A DNA stretch of 64,000 bases from DASPGQ01 sp035457705 (GCA_035457705.1 DATIBD010000111.1:1-64000), one strand, 5' to 3'. Positions 14,979 to 25,018 are shown, counted from the first letter of the stretch. Translations and numbers: made by a program. Notes: generated by a model from the sequence alone, not told the origin.

Positions 14979-17900
14979 ATGCTTCCACTCGACGTCCTCT
15001 ATCTCGAAAACCGGCCGGGCAGCGGGCGAAGCACGGCCCGCCGCTTGAAGCAAAGAGGCATTGACGTCCGCACCGCCCCTCTCGCGTTGGTTTCTGCGGA
15101 AATCCAGTCGCGCGTCCCGGACGTCGTGATTTGCGAGCTCGAGGCCGCGTCGGATCGCACGGCGCTCGAAAGGCTGGCGGGTGTCGCCTCTGGAATTCCG
15201 CTTCTGGTGGTGGCGGGACCCGAAGCGGTCGCCCTCGCTCGAGATGCGGCGAAGCTGGGAGTCCGTCGCTTCTTGACTCGGCCGGTGCGCGCCACCGAGC
15301 TGGAGCTCGCGCTTCACCAGGCCCTCCAGCAACCAGGGAGGCGTGACCTCGAACGGCTCGAGTTCGCGAACCGTCAGCTCGCCGCGCTCAACGATGTCAG
15401 CAACCGGTTCTCCCGTATCCGCGACGAGCAGGAGCTCCTCGATGCGGTCCCCCGTTTCCTGACGGAGAGCCTCGAGTTCGACCGAGGCATCTTCCTGCTT
15501 CATCAGGACGGTTCGTTCTCGGTCCGCTCGATTTGCTTTCCCCGGGATCCACCGGAGTTCTCCGAGAGCTTCCTCTCGCGCATACGCTCGGGCGAGCTCC
15601 CGCTCCCGCCGCCTTTCAACGAGAGCTTCGAGAAGAACGAACCAATCTTCATCGCTGACCCCAACACGCATCCCCGGTGGCCGAAAGCTCCGGGCGAGGT
15701 GATTCGTACCCGATCCATCGTCATCGCGCCGATTCGCTCGCAGACCCGGCCCATCGGCATCCTCGTCGGGAACATGCAACACCACGAACGGGCGATGGAC
15801 GCGCAGGACGTCGCGCGAATGGAGATGTTCGCCAACATGGTAGGTCTCGCGCTCGACAACATTCGTGCGTACCAGGGGCTCGAACGGACCGTCCAGGAGC
15901 GAACGGAGTCCCTCCGCAAAGCCAATGAGGAGCTTCAGGCGGTTCTCGACTCGTCGCACTCGGCCATCGTGATGGTGGATCAGAAGGGTCGGATCCTAGC
16001 GAGAAACCGACGCGTGGAAGAGCTCTTCGGCTCCGGAGCGGCTTCCCTCGGGGAAATCGACGAGCTCAATCTTTTGCTGCGCGCCTCGTCCGTAGACCCT
16101 GGGAGATTCGATGAGGTCATACGTGCGCGGGTGGACGGATCTCCGATCGAGGAATACGGCCTGGGACACTACGGTAACGCCGTTCGGCTGCGGGAGCCCG
16201 TGCCGCGGGACGTGACGATCGACGCCTCGCCCGTCCAGGCGGGAAGCGTTTGGGTCTACACCGACGTTACCCATCTCAAGCAGGCAGACGAGCAACTTCA
16301 TCTCATCTTCGACGCCGCCCCGATTCCGCTCATGGTGAGCCGCGTTTCCGACGGCAAAATCCTCTACGCGAACGACCGGCAGGCGGTTTTGGTCGGCTTG
16401 ACGCGCGAAGAGGTCATGAGACGCCGCTCGATCGATTTCTATGCCGATCCCGGCGAACGGCCTGATCTCGTCACCCGGTTGAAACGCGAGGGTCGCATCG
16501 ACGACCTGGAGGTCAGGATCCGTCGCGCCGACGGCGCCGTCGTCTTCGCGGTGTTCTCCCTGGTGGCGACCGAGCTCCGGGGCGAGCCGGTGATCGTCGC
16601 CGGCTGCTACGACGTCACTCATCGCAAACAGGCCGAAGAGGCCCTCGAGAAGGAGCGAAACTTCGTCTCCGCAGTTCTCGACACCGCGGCCGCCCTGGTC
16701 GTGGTGCTCGATCCCGAAGGACGGGTCGTGCGGTTCAACCGGGCCTGCGAGCGAATCACCGGCTACGGCTTCGAAGAGATCCGCGGGGAAGCCTTTCCCG
16801 AGACGTTTCTTCTTCCCGAGGAGCGCTCGGACGTGGAGAGGGATTTCCGGAGGCTCCTCGAAGGGGAGTCTCGGCTGGAGCGCCGCAACTACTGGATCAC
16901 CCGCACCGGCGAGCGAAGGCTCATCGAGTGGTCGAACACCACGCTCACGGGCCCCGACGACCGCGTCGAGTACGTCGTCGCCACCGGCATCGACATCACC
17001 GAACGCTACCAGGCGCGGCAGAAGCTGAAGCTCTATCGTCAGATCTTCGACCGCTCCCACGACGGAATCGTGGTCCTCGATGCCAATGGCGTCTTCGTAG
17101 AACGGAACCCCATCCACCGCGTGCTGAGCGGGTTCCCCGACGAGGACCTCATTGGCCGTTCGGCCGCGGAGTTCTTCGGAGAAGACGTGGTGGACTCCGT
17201 CATTCGCAACGTCCGCCAGTCCGGCATGTTTCGTGGGGAGCTGCTTGCTCCCAAGGCCGACGGCACGAAGACGCCGATCGAAGTCTTGATCTTCTCCATT
17301 CTCAACGACTCTGGCGAGATCCAGTACTACGTGGCCATCGGGCGGGACATCGCCGAGCGGAAGCGGGCCGAGGAGGAGCTCAAGCGTGCTCACGACGATC
17401 TCGAGGAACGCGTGAAAGCGAGGACGGCGGAGCTCGCGCGGCTGAACGAGACGCTGGTGAGCGAGGTAGCCGAGCGCAAGCAGGCGGAAGAAGCCCTGCG
17501 GCGCAGCCACGAGCTGCTTTCGAAGCAGAACGTGGTTCTCGCCGATTTCTCGAAGCGCTTGAGCCCGGAGCGTGGGAACCTGGAGAGCTTGATGGGAGAG
17601 CTCACTCGGACCGCCTCGGCGACCCTCGACGTCACCCGGGTGAGCGTCTGGATGTACCGCGACGATGGATCCGCCATCGAGTGCCTGGATCTCTACGACG
17701 CGAGCTCCGATCGCCACGATCGCGGACAACGTCTCGCGAAGTCTGACTTCCCTTCTTATTTCGCGGCGCTCGGCGAGCATCGCGCGATCGCAGCGCACGA
17801 TGCTCATGGCGATCCCCGCACACACGAGTTCTCGGATACCTATCTCGCTCCCCTCGGCATCACCTCGATGCTCGACGCTCCGATCTGGCTCGAAGGACGT

Positions 17901-19895
17901 ATGGTGGGCGTTCTGTGCCACGAGCACGTGGGGGCTCCGCGTACCTGGACGCCCGAGGAAGAACGCTTCGCCGCGTCCGTCGCGGACTTCGCTTCGCTCA
18001 CCCTGGAGGCGCATCAGCGGTTCCGGGCCGAGGAGGATCTGAGACAAGCCCATGACGAGCTCGAGACCCGCGTGGAACAGAGGACGGCTCAGCTCGCGCG
18101 AATGAACGTCGCCTACCGGGACGAGATCCACGAGAGACGCCTCGCCCAGGAAGCGCTCGCGGTACGCCTTCGCTACGAAGAGGGGCTTGCAGCCTGTTCG
18201 AAGACTCTGCTGACGGAAACTGATTCTTCGAGAGCTCTCCCCGAAGCCCTTCGGCACCTTCTCGAGCCAACCGAGGCCTCGGGCGTCTACCTCTTCGAGA
18301 ACTTCGAGGACGCGAACGCCGGGCTGTCGATGAGGCCCTTGTGCGAAATCATGGCGGAGGGGATCGAGCGCAACGCGGGAGGGTACTCGGGCACGTCCGC
18401 GATCCCGTACAGCCGACTAGAACGGTGGCGCCGCGAACTTTCCGCCGACAACTTCGTGGGGGGCGTGGTGGCCTCGCTACCCGAAAACGAACAGGCGCTT
18501 CTCTCTAGCCTCAATGTGAAATCGTTCCTGGCGCTCCCGCTATTCGTCGACGGCACCTGGCACGGGTTTCTCGGCTTTCTCGACCTGGAACGGGAACGCG
18601 AGTGGAGCAAGGCCGACATCCGCTCTCTAGAAACCGCCGCGGAGATGGTAGGCGTGTACCTCGGCAGGAAACGCGCCGCCGAGGCGCTCGGCCTCAGCGA
18701 GGAGCGATTCCGCTCGCTGGTCGAGAACGCGAACGACGTCATCTTCTCGATGGCGGTCGACGGTCGTCTGACGTACCTTTCTCCCAAGTTCACCGACGCC
18801 ACTGGGTACCCCGTCGAGGAAGTTCTCGGGAGCACGCTTTTCCCCATGATGCACGACGAGGACATCGAGCGGGCGCAGTATTGGCTCGATCATGGTCTCG
18901 AGGGTGGAGAGCGGTTTTCGGGATACGAGTACCGCTTCCGGCACCGGGACGGAACGTGGCACTGGTGGGTGGCGACCGCGTCCGTGCTTCGTGACGGCGA
19001 CGGCCGGCCCCGCGAGATCGTGGGCGTCGCGCACGACTTCACCCGGATGAAAGAAGTCCTCGAGGACCTGGCGCGGGCGAACCGGGAGCTGCGTGAGACC
19101 CAGTCGCAGCTCGTGCAGTCGGAAAAAATGGCCTCCCTGGGCTCGCTCGTCGCCGGAATCGCTCATGAGATTAACACCCCCGTCGGAGCCATCAGCAGCA
19201 TGCACGACACCCTGGTTCGCGCGCTGCGAAAGCTCGAGGCAACGCTCAACGAGGATCATCCTGGCATCGTGGACTCGAGCCCGTCGCTCCAGTCGGCGCT
19301 GAAGCTCGTCCAGGAGGCGAACCGCGTGATCGATAGCGGCACACAGCGGGTCACCGAGATCGTGCGGCGCCTGCGGAGCTTCGCCCGGCTCGACCAAGCC
19401 GAGCTGAAGAAGGCCGACATTCACGAAGGGCTCGAAGACACTCTCGCACTCATCCACCACGAGCTGAAGCACAATATCGTCGTCAAGCGCGACTACGGGG
19501 ATGTTCCTCCGATTTCCTGCTATCCCGGAAGGCTGAACCAGGTCTTCCTCAATCTCCTGAACAACGCGCGCCAGGCGATCCATGGAAAAGGAGAGATTAG
19601 AATTCAGACGTTCGTTCGCGACGCGCGGGTGCACATCGTGGTGAGCGACACCGGCTGGGGGATTTCCTCGGAGCACCTCAGAAAGATCTTCGATCCCGGT
19701 TTCACCACCAAGGGGGTCGGGGTGGGAACCGGGTTGGGACTATCGATCTGCTATCAGATCGTCCAGGACCACCGGGGCGAGATCCTGGTCGAGAGCGAGC
19801 CGGGCAAAGGGTCGACGTTCACCGTGGTGTTGCCGATGGATCTCGACGAATGGAGCCCGCTCGTCGGAACCAGCACCGCCGACGAGGTGCGCTGA
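14979..19895 (+). CDS. Multi-PAS/GAF sensor histidine kinase with degenerate receiver
   Basis: 1638 residues from ATG 14979, with no membrane segment. Order: receiver-like domain (~1-115), GAF (~140-300), four PAS domains (~315-810), a GAF (~850-1010), a GAF (~1065-1225), a PAS (~1240-1365), then the kinase core. The phosphorylated histidine is in GIAHEINTPVGAI (about residue 1395). The ATPase has NLLNNARQAI, DTGWGI and GTGLGLSI. The receiver-like domain has Glu53 in VVICELEA where the phospho-accepting Asp should be, so it cannot be phosphorylated in the normal way and may mimic the phosphorylated state. Coiled-coil linkers such as RAHDDLEERVKARTAELARL join domains. No response regulator lies nearby, so it is an orphan. 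It should sense soluble cues such as redox state or small ligands. Confidence 0.93.
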   Translation: MLPLDVLYLENRPGSGRSTARRLKQRGIDVRTAPLALVSAEIQSRVPDVVICELEAASDRTALERLAGVASGIPLLVVAGPEAVALARDAAKLGVRRFLTRPVRATELELALHQALQQPGRRDLERLEFANRQLAALNDVSNRFSRIRDEQELLDAVPRFLTESLEFDRGIFLLHQDGSFSVRSICFPRDPPEFSESFLSRIRSGELPLPPPFNESFEKNEPIFIADPNTHPRWPKAPGEVIRTRSIVIAPIRSQTRPIGILVGNMQHHERAMDAQDVARMEMFANMVGLALDNIRAYQGLERTVQERTESLRKANEELQAVLDSSHSAIVMVDQKGRILARNRRVEELFGSGAASLGEIDELNLLLRASSVDPGRFDEVIRARVDGSPIEEYGLGHYGNAVRLREPVPRDVTIDASPVQAGSVWVYTDVTHLKQADEQLHLIFDAAPIPLMVSRVSDGKILYANDRQAVLVGLTREEVMRRRSIDFYADPGERPDLVTRLKREGRIDDLEVRIRRADGAVVFAVFSLVATELRGEPVIVAGCYDVTHRKQAEEALEKERNFVSAVLDTAAALVVVLDPEGRVVRFNRACERITGYGFEEIRGEAFPETFLLPEERSDVERDFRRLLEGESRLERRNYWITRTGERRLIEWSNTTLTGPDDRVEYVVATGIDITERYQARQKLKLYRQIFDRSHDGIVVLDANGVFVERNPIHRVLSGFPDEDLIGRSAAEFFGEDVVDSVIRNVRQSGMFRGELLAPKADGTKTPIEVLIFSILNDSGEIQYYVAIGRDIAERKRAEEELKRAHDDLEERVKARTAELARLNETLVSEVAERKQAEEALRRSHELLSKQNVVLADFSKRLSPERGNLESLMGELTRTASATLDVTRVSVWMYRDDGSAIECLDLYDASSDRHDRGQRLAKSDFPSYFAALGEHRAIAAHDAHGDPRTHEFSDTYLAPLGITSMLDAPIWLEGRMVGVLCHEHVGAPRTWTPEEERFAASVADFASLTLEAHQRFRAEEDLRQAHDELETRVEQRTAQLARMNVAYRDEIHERRLAQEALAVRLRYEEGLAACSKTLLTETDSSRALPEALRHLLEPTEASGVYLFENFEDANAGLSMRPLCEIMAEGIERNAGGYSGTSAIPYSRLERWRRELSADNFVGGVVASLPENEQALLSSLNVKSFLALPLFVDGTWHGFLGFLDLEREREWSKADIRSLETAAEMVGVYLGRKRAAEALGLSEERFRSLVENANDVIFSMAVDGRLTYLSPKFTDATGYPVEEVLGSTLFPMMHDEDIERAQYWLDHGLEGGERFSGYEYRFRHRDGTWHWWVATASVLRDGDGRPREIVGVAHDFTRMKEVLEDLARANRELRETQSQLVQSEKMASLGSLVAGIAHEINTPVGAISSMHDTLVRALRKLEATLNEDHPGIVDSSPSLQSALKLVQEANRVIDSGTQRVTEIVRRLRSFARLDQAELKKADIHEGLEDTLALIHHELKHNIVVKRDYGDVPPISCYPGRLNQVFLNLLNNARQAIHGKGEIRIQTFVRDARVHIVVSDTGWGISSEHLRKIFDPGFTTKGVGVGTGLGLSICYQIVQDHRGEILVESEPGKGSTFTVVLPMDLDEWSPLVGTSTADEVR

Positions 19896-19945
19896 CCAGG
19901 GATCGTCCGCCGTCTACGACGTCAGGGTCCCGATAACTCGTAGCG

Positions 19946-21223
19946 CTAGCGTACCCCTTCCAGAAGCTCCGCCGCCTGGTTGTGGATCTCCACGTGGTCG
20001 CCCTTGCGCCGCAAGAGGACGAGGTTCGCCTCACGCGGCATCGCCTGCGCGGCAGCGCGGTTGTGCGCCGTGCAAATGAACTGAGTCTTGGGGAATACCT
20101 CTGACAGAAAAGTCATCAGGTTGCGCTGCCAGCGCTGGTGCAGATGGAGGTCGATCTCGTCGACGCACACCACGGCCGGGCTCCCGAGCGGATTGGCGCT
20201 TCTCGGGTTCTGCACGTAGAGGCGACGGGCGAGGTCGACGACCCACGCAATGAGGGTACGGTAGCCCATGCTGAGACCGTGCAGCGGGACCCATCCGTAA
20301 TGGGTCTTGAACTCGACGACCGCGCGGCCCTGTCGAGACGCGATCCGAATGTCGTTCACGTCGAGCAAGACGCGCTTTAGCAAATCTCGCACCTTGTTCG
20401 CGGCGCGCGCCTCCCGGAGCTGTCGTCGTGCTGGACCGAAGTGGCTCATCTGAACGAACCATTCTTCGGCGTTCAGGAGATCCGCATCTTCGACGAAGAG
20501 GCTCTCGTCGCCCGATGATTCGAGCGGCTTGCGTCCCGAGTCCGCCGTGTTCCCGTAGCGCCGCGACGCCCCGTAGCCGAAATAGTTGAGCGACCCGTCG
20601 CGGTTGAAATCCCAGCGAGGTGGCGGGCTCTGGCGACGCCGTTCTGGTGCATAGCGCACCGAGAACTGGGCCACCTCCCGCGGCCGGAGAAGCACGGCGG
20701 CGCTCACGACCGTCGTCTTGTTCGTCCGGCGCTGGGGCCACCAGTTGTAACGAATGAACGACGGGACCTCCTTGCGATCCTGGAGCGTCGAGGCAATGCC
20801 GCAGACCGCCTGGAGGAGCGTGGTCTTTCCCGAGCCGTTATCTCCGAAGACGACGGTCCAGGGATAGGGGTTCTTTCCGTCCGAGAGCCGCAGGGTCTGC
20901 GAAGGTCCGAAACATCGAATGTTCTCGAGATCCACCGACAAGAGATAGACGGGTATGCCGGACGACTTTTGCTTCGACCCGCGTTTCCTCGCCCTCGCCG
21001 CTCTTGCACCGCGAGCCAGCGGGCGCCTGGTCTTGCCGGATTTCTTGACGGTGCGTTTCGGGTTGCCGCGCGCCTGCGCCTTTCGGCGTCCGGCCTTTCG
21101 AGCCCTGGCGGGCGCGCGGCCGGAGGATTTTCGTTTCGAGATCGCGGGCTTCTTCCTTCTGACTTTGCGCCTCGAAGTCGCCTTCGATCGACGAGATACG
21201 GCCGTCTTTCTTGTGTTGGGCAT
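19946..21223 (-). CDS. AAA/OLD-like ATPase with histone-like basic N-terminal tail
   Basis: About 425 residues. The ATPase has VFGDNGSGKTTLLQAV (Walker A), a long insertion, a signature-like PLHGLSMGYRTLIAW, AVVCVDEIDLHLHQRWQ (Walker B) and ICTAHNRAAAQ. This is the RecF/OLD-type AAA group that works as a dimer, often on DNA or with a nuclease partner. No TOPRIM or nuclease domain is fused. The first ~88 residues are about 40% Lys plus Arg with Ala, Ser and Pro, like bacterial histone H1 tails, so non-specific nucleic-acid binding is likely. ATG 21223 is chosen; GTG 21238 is possible. It is the only gene on its strand between two plus-strand genes, and no defence partner is adjacent. Confidence 0.85.
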   Translation of the reverse strand: MPNTRKTAVSRRSKATSRRKVRRKKPAISKRKSSGRAPARARKAGRRKAQARGNPKRTVKKSGKTRRPLARGARAARARKRGSKQKSSGIPVYLLSVDLENIRCFGPSQTLRLSDGKNPYPWTVVFGDNGSGKTTLLQAVCGIASTLQDRKEVPSFIRYNWWPQRRTNKTTVVSAAVLLRPREVAQFSVRYAPERRRQSPPPRWDFNRDGSLNYFGYGASRRYGNTADSGRKPLESSGDESLFVEDADLLNAEEWFVQMSHFGPARRQLREARAANKVRDLLKRVLLDVNDIRIASRQGRAVVEFKTHYGWVPLHGLSMGYRTLIAWVVDLARRLYVQNPRSANPLGSPAVVCVDEIDLHLHQRWQRNLMTFLSEVFPKTQFICTAHNRAAAQAMPREANLVLLRRKGDHVEIHNQAAELLEGVR

Positions 21224-21326
21224 TGCCCGTTCTACCACATTTGCTTATCGAGCACGAAAGACGTTTGATCCCACACAACGAGCTGACCTATCGTGATCGG
21301 CGTTTTTCGACGGTCGGGAGGCATTC

Positions 21327-23087
21327 ATGCTCTTTGTGGGTTCGAGACCAGAAAGCCACTTCAGCGTTTACGCGCTGGTTGCGATCGGAAGTGTCGTATT
21401 CGGGAGCTCCACGGCGAAAGGAGCGCTCCACGCCGATCGCGTGCTGGTGAACGGTAACATCATTACCGTCGACGCTCACGATTCGGTGGTCGAGGCGCTC
21501 GCCATCCGCGGGGGCCGCATCGTGGCGGTGGGAACCAACGACGAGATCGAAGCGCTTATTGGGCCCGATACCGAGCGAATCGACCTCGAAGGACTCACCG
21601 CCACGCCCGGGCTTCTCGACATGCACTGCCATTTCGCCAGTGGAGGATTGTCGTCGCTCTACGAGCTGGACTTGAGCTATCCGAATATCGAAAGCGTCGA
21701 GGGGGCGGCCGAGAAAGTCAGAGAGCAGGTGGAGGCGGTCGGCGCCGGGCAATGGGTCGAAGGGCGCGGATGGGACGAGGGAAAGCTCCTCGAGAGGCGC
21801 TACATCTTCGCCCGCGACCTCGATCCCGTCTCACCCGACAACCCGGTTTTTCTCACCCATACAATGGGCCACTACGCCGTGGCCAATTCGGTGGCGCTCG
21901 GAATGGCCAATATCAGCCGGGACACGCCCGACCCCTTCGGCGGCACGATCGACCGGGACGACGACGGCGAGCCGACGGGTGTTCTCAAAGAGACGGCACA
22001 GTCGCTGGTGAGCTCGTTGATCCCCGACGCAACCTTCGAGCAAAGAAAAAAGGGCATCGCTTACATCGCGAAGGAGTTCAACAAGGAGGGGATGACGGGC
22101 CTCAAGGATCCCGGGATCGGCCTCGAAACCTGGAAGGCCTATCAAGAGTTGCTCGCAGAGGGCGAGCTTCCCGTGCGGGTATTCGTCTTGTGGCGCTCGG
22201 GCCCCGACATCGAGTCGGCCGAGGCGCTCATCGACCGTGTCGCTCCTTTCACGAAACCGTATATCAGCACCGGCGACGACCATCTCATCTCCGGCGGGAT
22301 CAAGCTCATGATCGATGGAAGCGGCGGTGCGCGCACGGCATGGCTTCACGACGACTGGAACAAGAACGCGACCGGGGTCGATACCGGCAACCGCGGCTAC
22401 CCCGTAACGGACCCTGACGTCCTGCGTCGACAAGTCCGTATGTACCACGACGCCGGGCTCCATGTGAGCATCCACTCGATCGGGGACCGGGCCATCGACT
22501 GGACCATGGACTCGTACGCCGAGGCGCTCGAGGCGAACCCGGTTCGCGGTCTTCGTCACGGGATCATTCACGCGAACATCCCGACGGATCGGGCCATCGA
22601 CTTGATGGCTGAGCTCGAAGAGAAGTACGACGCCGCCTACCCCGAGCCCTCGGCCACCTTCATGTGGTGGATCGGCGACACCTACGCGGGGAACTTCGGC
22701 CCGAAGCGCGCCCTGCGTTTGAATCCGTTCAAGACCTTCCTGTCCAAGGGCATTCCCTGGGCGAACGGGTCCGATTTCAGCGTGACACCATTCCCGGCTC
22801 GTTACGGGCTCTGGGCCTCCGTCGCTCGGGAGACCCTTCTCGGCGTCTACGGCAAGAATCCTTACGGGACCGAGGAAGCCGTCGGCATTCGTGAGGCGCT
22901 GCGCTCCCACACCCGCTGGGCCGCGCGTCAGATGTTCCTCGAGGACGAGATCGGCTCGCTCGAAGTCGACAAATATGCCGACATCGCGGTCTGGGACAAG
23001 GACCTGTATAACGTTCCGACGGAAGAGCTCGAGACGTTGAAGTGCCAGATGACGATTTTCGAGGGCGAGGTCGTCTTTCGCCGCTAG
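21327..23087 (+). CDS. YtcJ-like amidohydrolase (Amidohydro_3)
   Basis: 586 residues. The first 35 look like an export signal or membrane anchor (YALVAIGSVVFGSSTAKGAL). The metal-dependent TIM-barrel motifs follow: ATPGLLDMHCHF, a second histidine region VSIHSIGDRAID, GIIHANI, and the late aspartate in NGSDFSVTP. A small composite beta domain flanks both ends, ending DIAVWDKDLYNV. The family hydrolyses N-substituted formamides, amides or related compounds; the true substrate is unknown. GGGAGG sits five bases before ATG 21327. It converges on the quinoprotein genes with 11 bases between stops. Confidence 0.9.
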   Translation: MLFVGSRPESHFSVYALVAIGSVVFGSSTAKGALHADRVLVNGNIITVDAHDSVVEALAIRGGRIVAVGTNDEIEALIGPDTERIDLEGLTATPGLLDMHCHFASGGLSSLYELDLSYPNIESVEGAAEKVREQVEAVGAGQWVEGRGWDEGKLLERRYIFARDLDPVSPDNPVFLTHTMGHYAVANSVALGMANISRDTPDPFGGTIDRDDDGEPTGVLKETAQSLVSSLIPDATFEQRKKGIAYIAKEFNKEGMTGLKDPGIGLETWKAYQELLAEGELPVRVFVLWRSGPDIESAEALIDRVAPFTKPYISTGDDHLISGGIKLMIDGSGGARTAWLHDDWNKNATGVDTGNRGYPVTDPDVLRRQVRMYHDAGLHVSIHSIGDRAIDWTMDSYAEALEANPVRGLRHGIIHANIPTDRAIDLMAELEEKYDAAYPEPSATFMWWIGDTYAGNFGPKRALRLNPFKTFLSKGIPWANGSDFSVTPFPARYGLWASVARETLLGVYGKNPYGTEEAVGIREALRSHTRWAARQMFLEDEIGSLEVDKYADIAVWDKDLYNVPTEELETLKCQMTIFEGEVVFRR

Positions 23088-23098
23088 TTTGTTCTCCG

Positions 23099-25018
23099 CT
23101 ATCGCGGAAGAGCGAACGCGATGAGCTTCGCGTCCTCGCCCCGGCTCGTAGAGGTCGCGATGACGACCATTTGCCGGCCCGAAGGCGACAGGTAGGTCAT
23201 CGGGCTTCCGAATCCGCCTCCCCCGTCGAGCTCCGTCTTCCAGAGAAGCTCGCCCGTCGACTTGTCGAAGGCGTAGAGATGGGGGCTCGAGCCGCTGATG
23301 AGCAGCAGTCCACCTGCGGTAACCAGAGGTCCCGACTGCCCGTGCTGCGGCGGGGCTTCACCGGTCGGCGGAACCTCCACACCTTCGAGGAGCGGATGCT
23401 CATGAAGAGCGGGCATGTCTCCCAGCGGGATCTGCCAGGCGTGCTCACCGCGGTTCAAGTCGATGGCGGTGAGCGTCGCGTACGGTGGCTTGTGGATCGG
23501 AAGTCCCTCCACTTCGAGCGGTGGAACCCCGGCGATGACGTAGTCCGCGTCCGCGGTTTCCGGCTCGGGTGCTCCGAGCTTGAAGATGAACGGCCAGTCG
23601 ATGCTCCTCACGTAGAGCAGACCGGTATCCGGATCGAAGGCCGCGCCGCCCCAGTTCGCCCCGCCCCAGACGCCAGGGAGAATGACCGAGCCTTCGAGCG
23701 AGGGCGGATCGAACATCGCCCCGAGCCGATAGCCTTCCACCGCCTTCAACGCCTTCGCTTTGATCTCGGGCGTGAAGTCGATGAGATCGTCCTCGGTGAA
23801 CGCCTGTCGCGCGAAAGGCGGCGGCTTGGTCGGGTACGGTTGCGTCCTGGATAGCCGCTCACCCGGGACCTCGCTTCCGGGAACGGGACGCTCCTCGATC
23901 GGCCAGACCGGCTCTCCCGTGACGCGGTCGAACACGTAGGTAAAGCCAGTCTTCGCGACGACCGCTACGGCATCGATTCGTCTTCCTTCGATCGAGAGCG
24001 TCACGAGATTCGGCGGGGAGGCAAGGTCGTAGTCCCATACGCCGTGGTGCACGATCTGGAAGTGCCAGACGCGCTTTCCCGTCCGGGCGTCGAGGCAGAC
24101 GATCGACTCGGCGTATAAGTTGTCGCCCTTGCGGTGACCGCCGTAGAAATCATTATTGGGCGTTCCCACCGGGAGGTACACGAGTCCCCGCTCGGCGTCG
24201 ATGGAAAAAGGTGCCCAGACGTTGGTCGAGCCGGTAAAGGACCAGGATTCACCTTCCCATGTCTCGTTTCCGGGCTCTCCTTCCTGGGGGATCGTATGAA
24301 AGCTCCAGACGCGCGCGCCGGTGCGAACGTCGAAAGCCTGGATGTCTCCCGGCGGGTTCTGATGATAGATGCGATTGTCTGGCATCCCGCTCCCGATGAT
24401 GACGAGGTTCTGCCACACGAGGGGCGGTGACGTGTGGGTGTAGTGGAGCCGGTTGACTTCCCAGATCAATCCTTCGGTGACATCTACTTCGCCCTTATGG
24501 CCGAACGAGGCGGCGGGCTCTCCGGTCAGTCCATCGAGGGCGATGAGACGCCAGCGCGTGTTGATGAACACGCGGACTTCTCGGCCGTCGGTCCAGACCG
24601 CGACTCCCCGATGACAGAAGCCGCATCCCCGGGGAAGCGGCCCCCAGTCGTAGGCGCGAGGATCGAATCTCCACTTTTCCGCGCCCGTCTCCGCGTCGAG
24701 CGCGGCCACCTGGGTATAGGACGTCGAGATGTAGAGCGTATCTCCGAGGAGGACCGGCGTTCCCTGAAACTTTCCGGGAGTGAGGGTGCGATCGCTGAAA
24801 ACCGCACGCGTCGCCGGGATGGGTTTCTCCCCCGTCTCCCACGTCCAGGCGACCGCCAACCGGGAGACGTTGTCCCGATCGATCTGCGACAGAGGCGAGT
24901 GCTTCGAAGCTCCCAGATCTCCGTCGTGAGAAGGCCAGCCCTGGGCTCGAGCCGGCGAGGGCGACCCCAGCCCGAAGAGCACGAGGAGCGCCAGAAACGA
25001 ATACGTCGAGCGCTTCAT
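23099..25018 (-). CDS. Periplasmic PQQ-dependent dehydrogenase (quinoprotein), first copy
   Basis: About 639 residues from ATG 25018, with a signal peptide ending near SPSPARA. The body is an eight-bladed quinoprotein propeller with tryptophan-docking repeats such as LDAETGAEKWRF and LDARTGKRVWHFQIVHHGVW followed by DYD. The latter is the conserved cofactor region of methanol/glucose dehydrogenase relatives. The TQPYPTKPPPF and DDLIDFTPE stretches are typical of the large-subunit group. At about residue 127 it reads CGFCHRGVAVW, a CxxCH in the place where relatives often have TxRGVAYW. I think this is structural rather than a haem site. It should oxidise an alcohol or sugar in the periplasm. 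It is the second gene of a pair, 54 bases after the 700-aa gene. Confidence 0.88.
   Translation of the reverse strand: MKRSTYSFLALLVLFGLGSPSPARAQGWPSHDGDLGASKHSPLSQIDRDNVSRLAVAWTWETGEKPIPATRAVFSDRTLTPGKFQGTPVLLGDTLYISTSYTQVAALDAETGAEKWRFDPRAYDWGPLPRGCGFCHRGVAVWTDGREVRVFINTRWRLIALDGLTGEPAASFGHKGEVDVTEGLIWEVNRLHYTHTSPPLVWQNLVIIGSGMPDNRIYHQNPPGDIQAFDVRTGARVWSFHTIPQEGEPGNETWEGESWSFTGSTNVWAPFSIDAERGLVYLPVGTPNNDFYGGHRKGDNLYAESIVCLDARTGKRVWHFQIVHHGVWDYDLASPPNLVTLSIEGRRIDAVAVVAKTGFTYVFDRVTGEPVWPIEERPVPGSEVPGERLSRTQPYPTKPPPFARQAFTEDDLIDFTPEIKAKALKAVEGYRLGAMFDPPSLEGSVILPGVWGGANWGGAAFDPDTGLLYVRSIDWPFIFKLGAPEPETADADYVIAGVPPLEVEGLPIHKPPYATLTAIDLNRGEHAWQIPLGDMPALHEHPLLEGVEVPPTGEAPPQHGQSGPLVTAGGLLLISGSSPHLYAFDKSTGELLWKTELDGGGGFGSPMTYLSPSGRQMVVIATSTSRGEDAKLIAFALPR

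Noticed and set aside
15996..18257. A 753-codon minus-strand frame opposite the sensor kinase
   Set aside because: No recognisable domain, and the plus-strand frame carries unbroken PAS and GAF motifs over the same stretch.
23099..25018. Calling the CGFCH in the quinoprotein a haem c site
   Set aside because: It lies inside a propeller blade, not in a cytochrome c fold, and no axial ligand region is seen.
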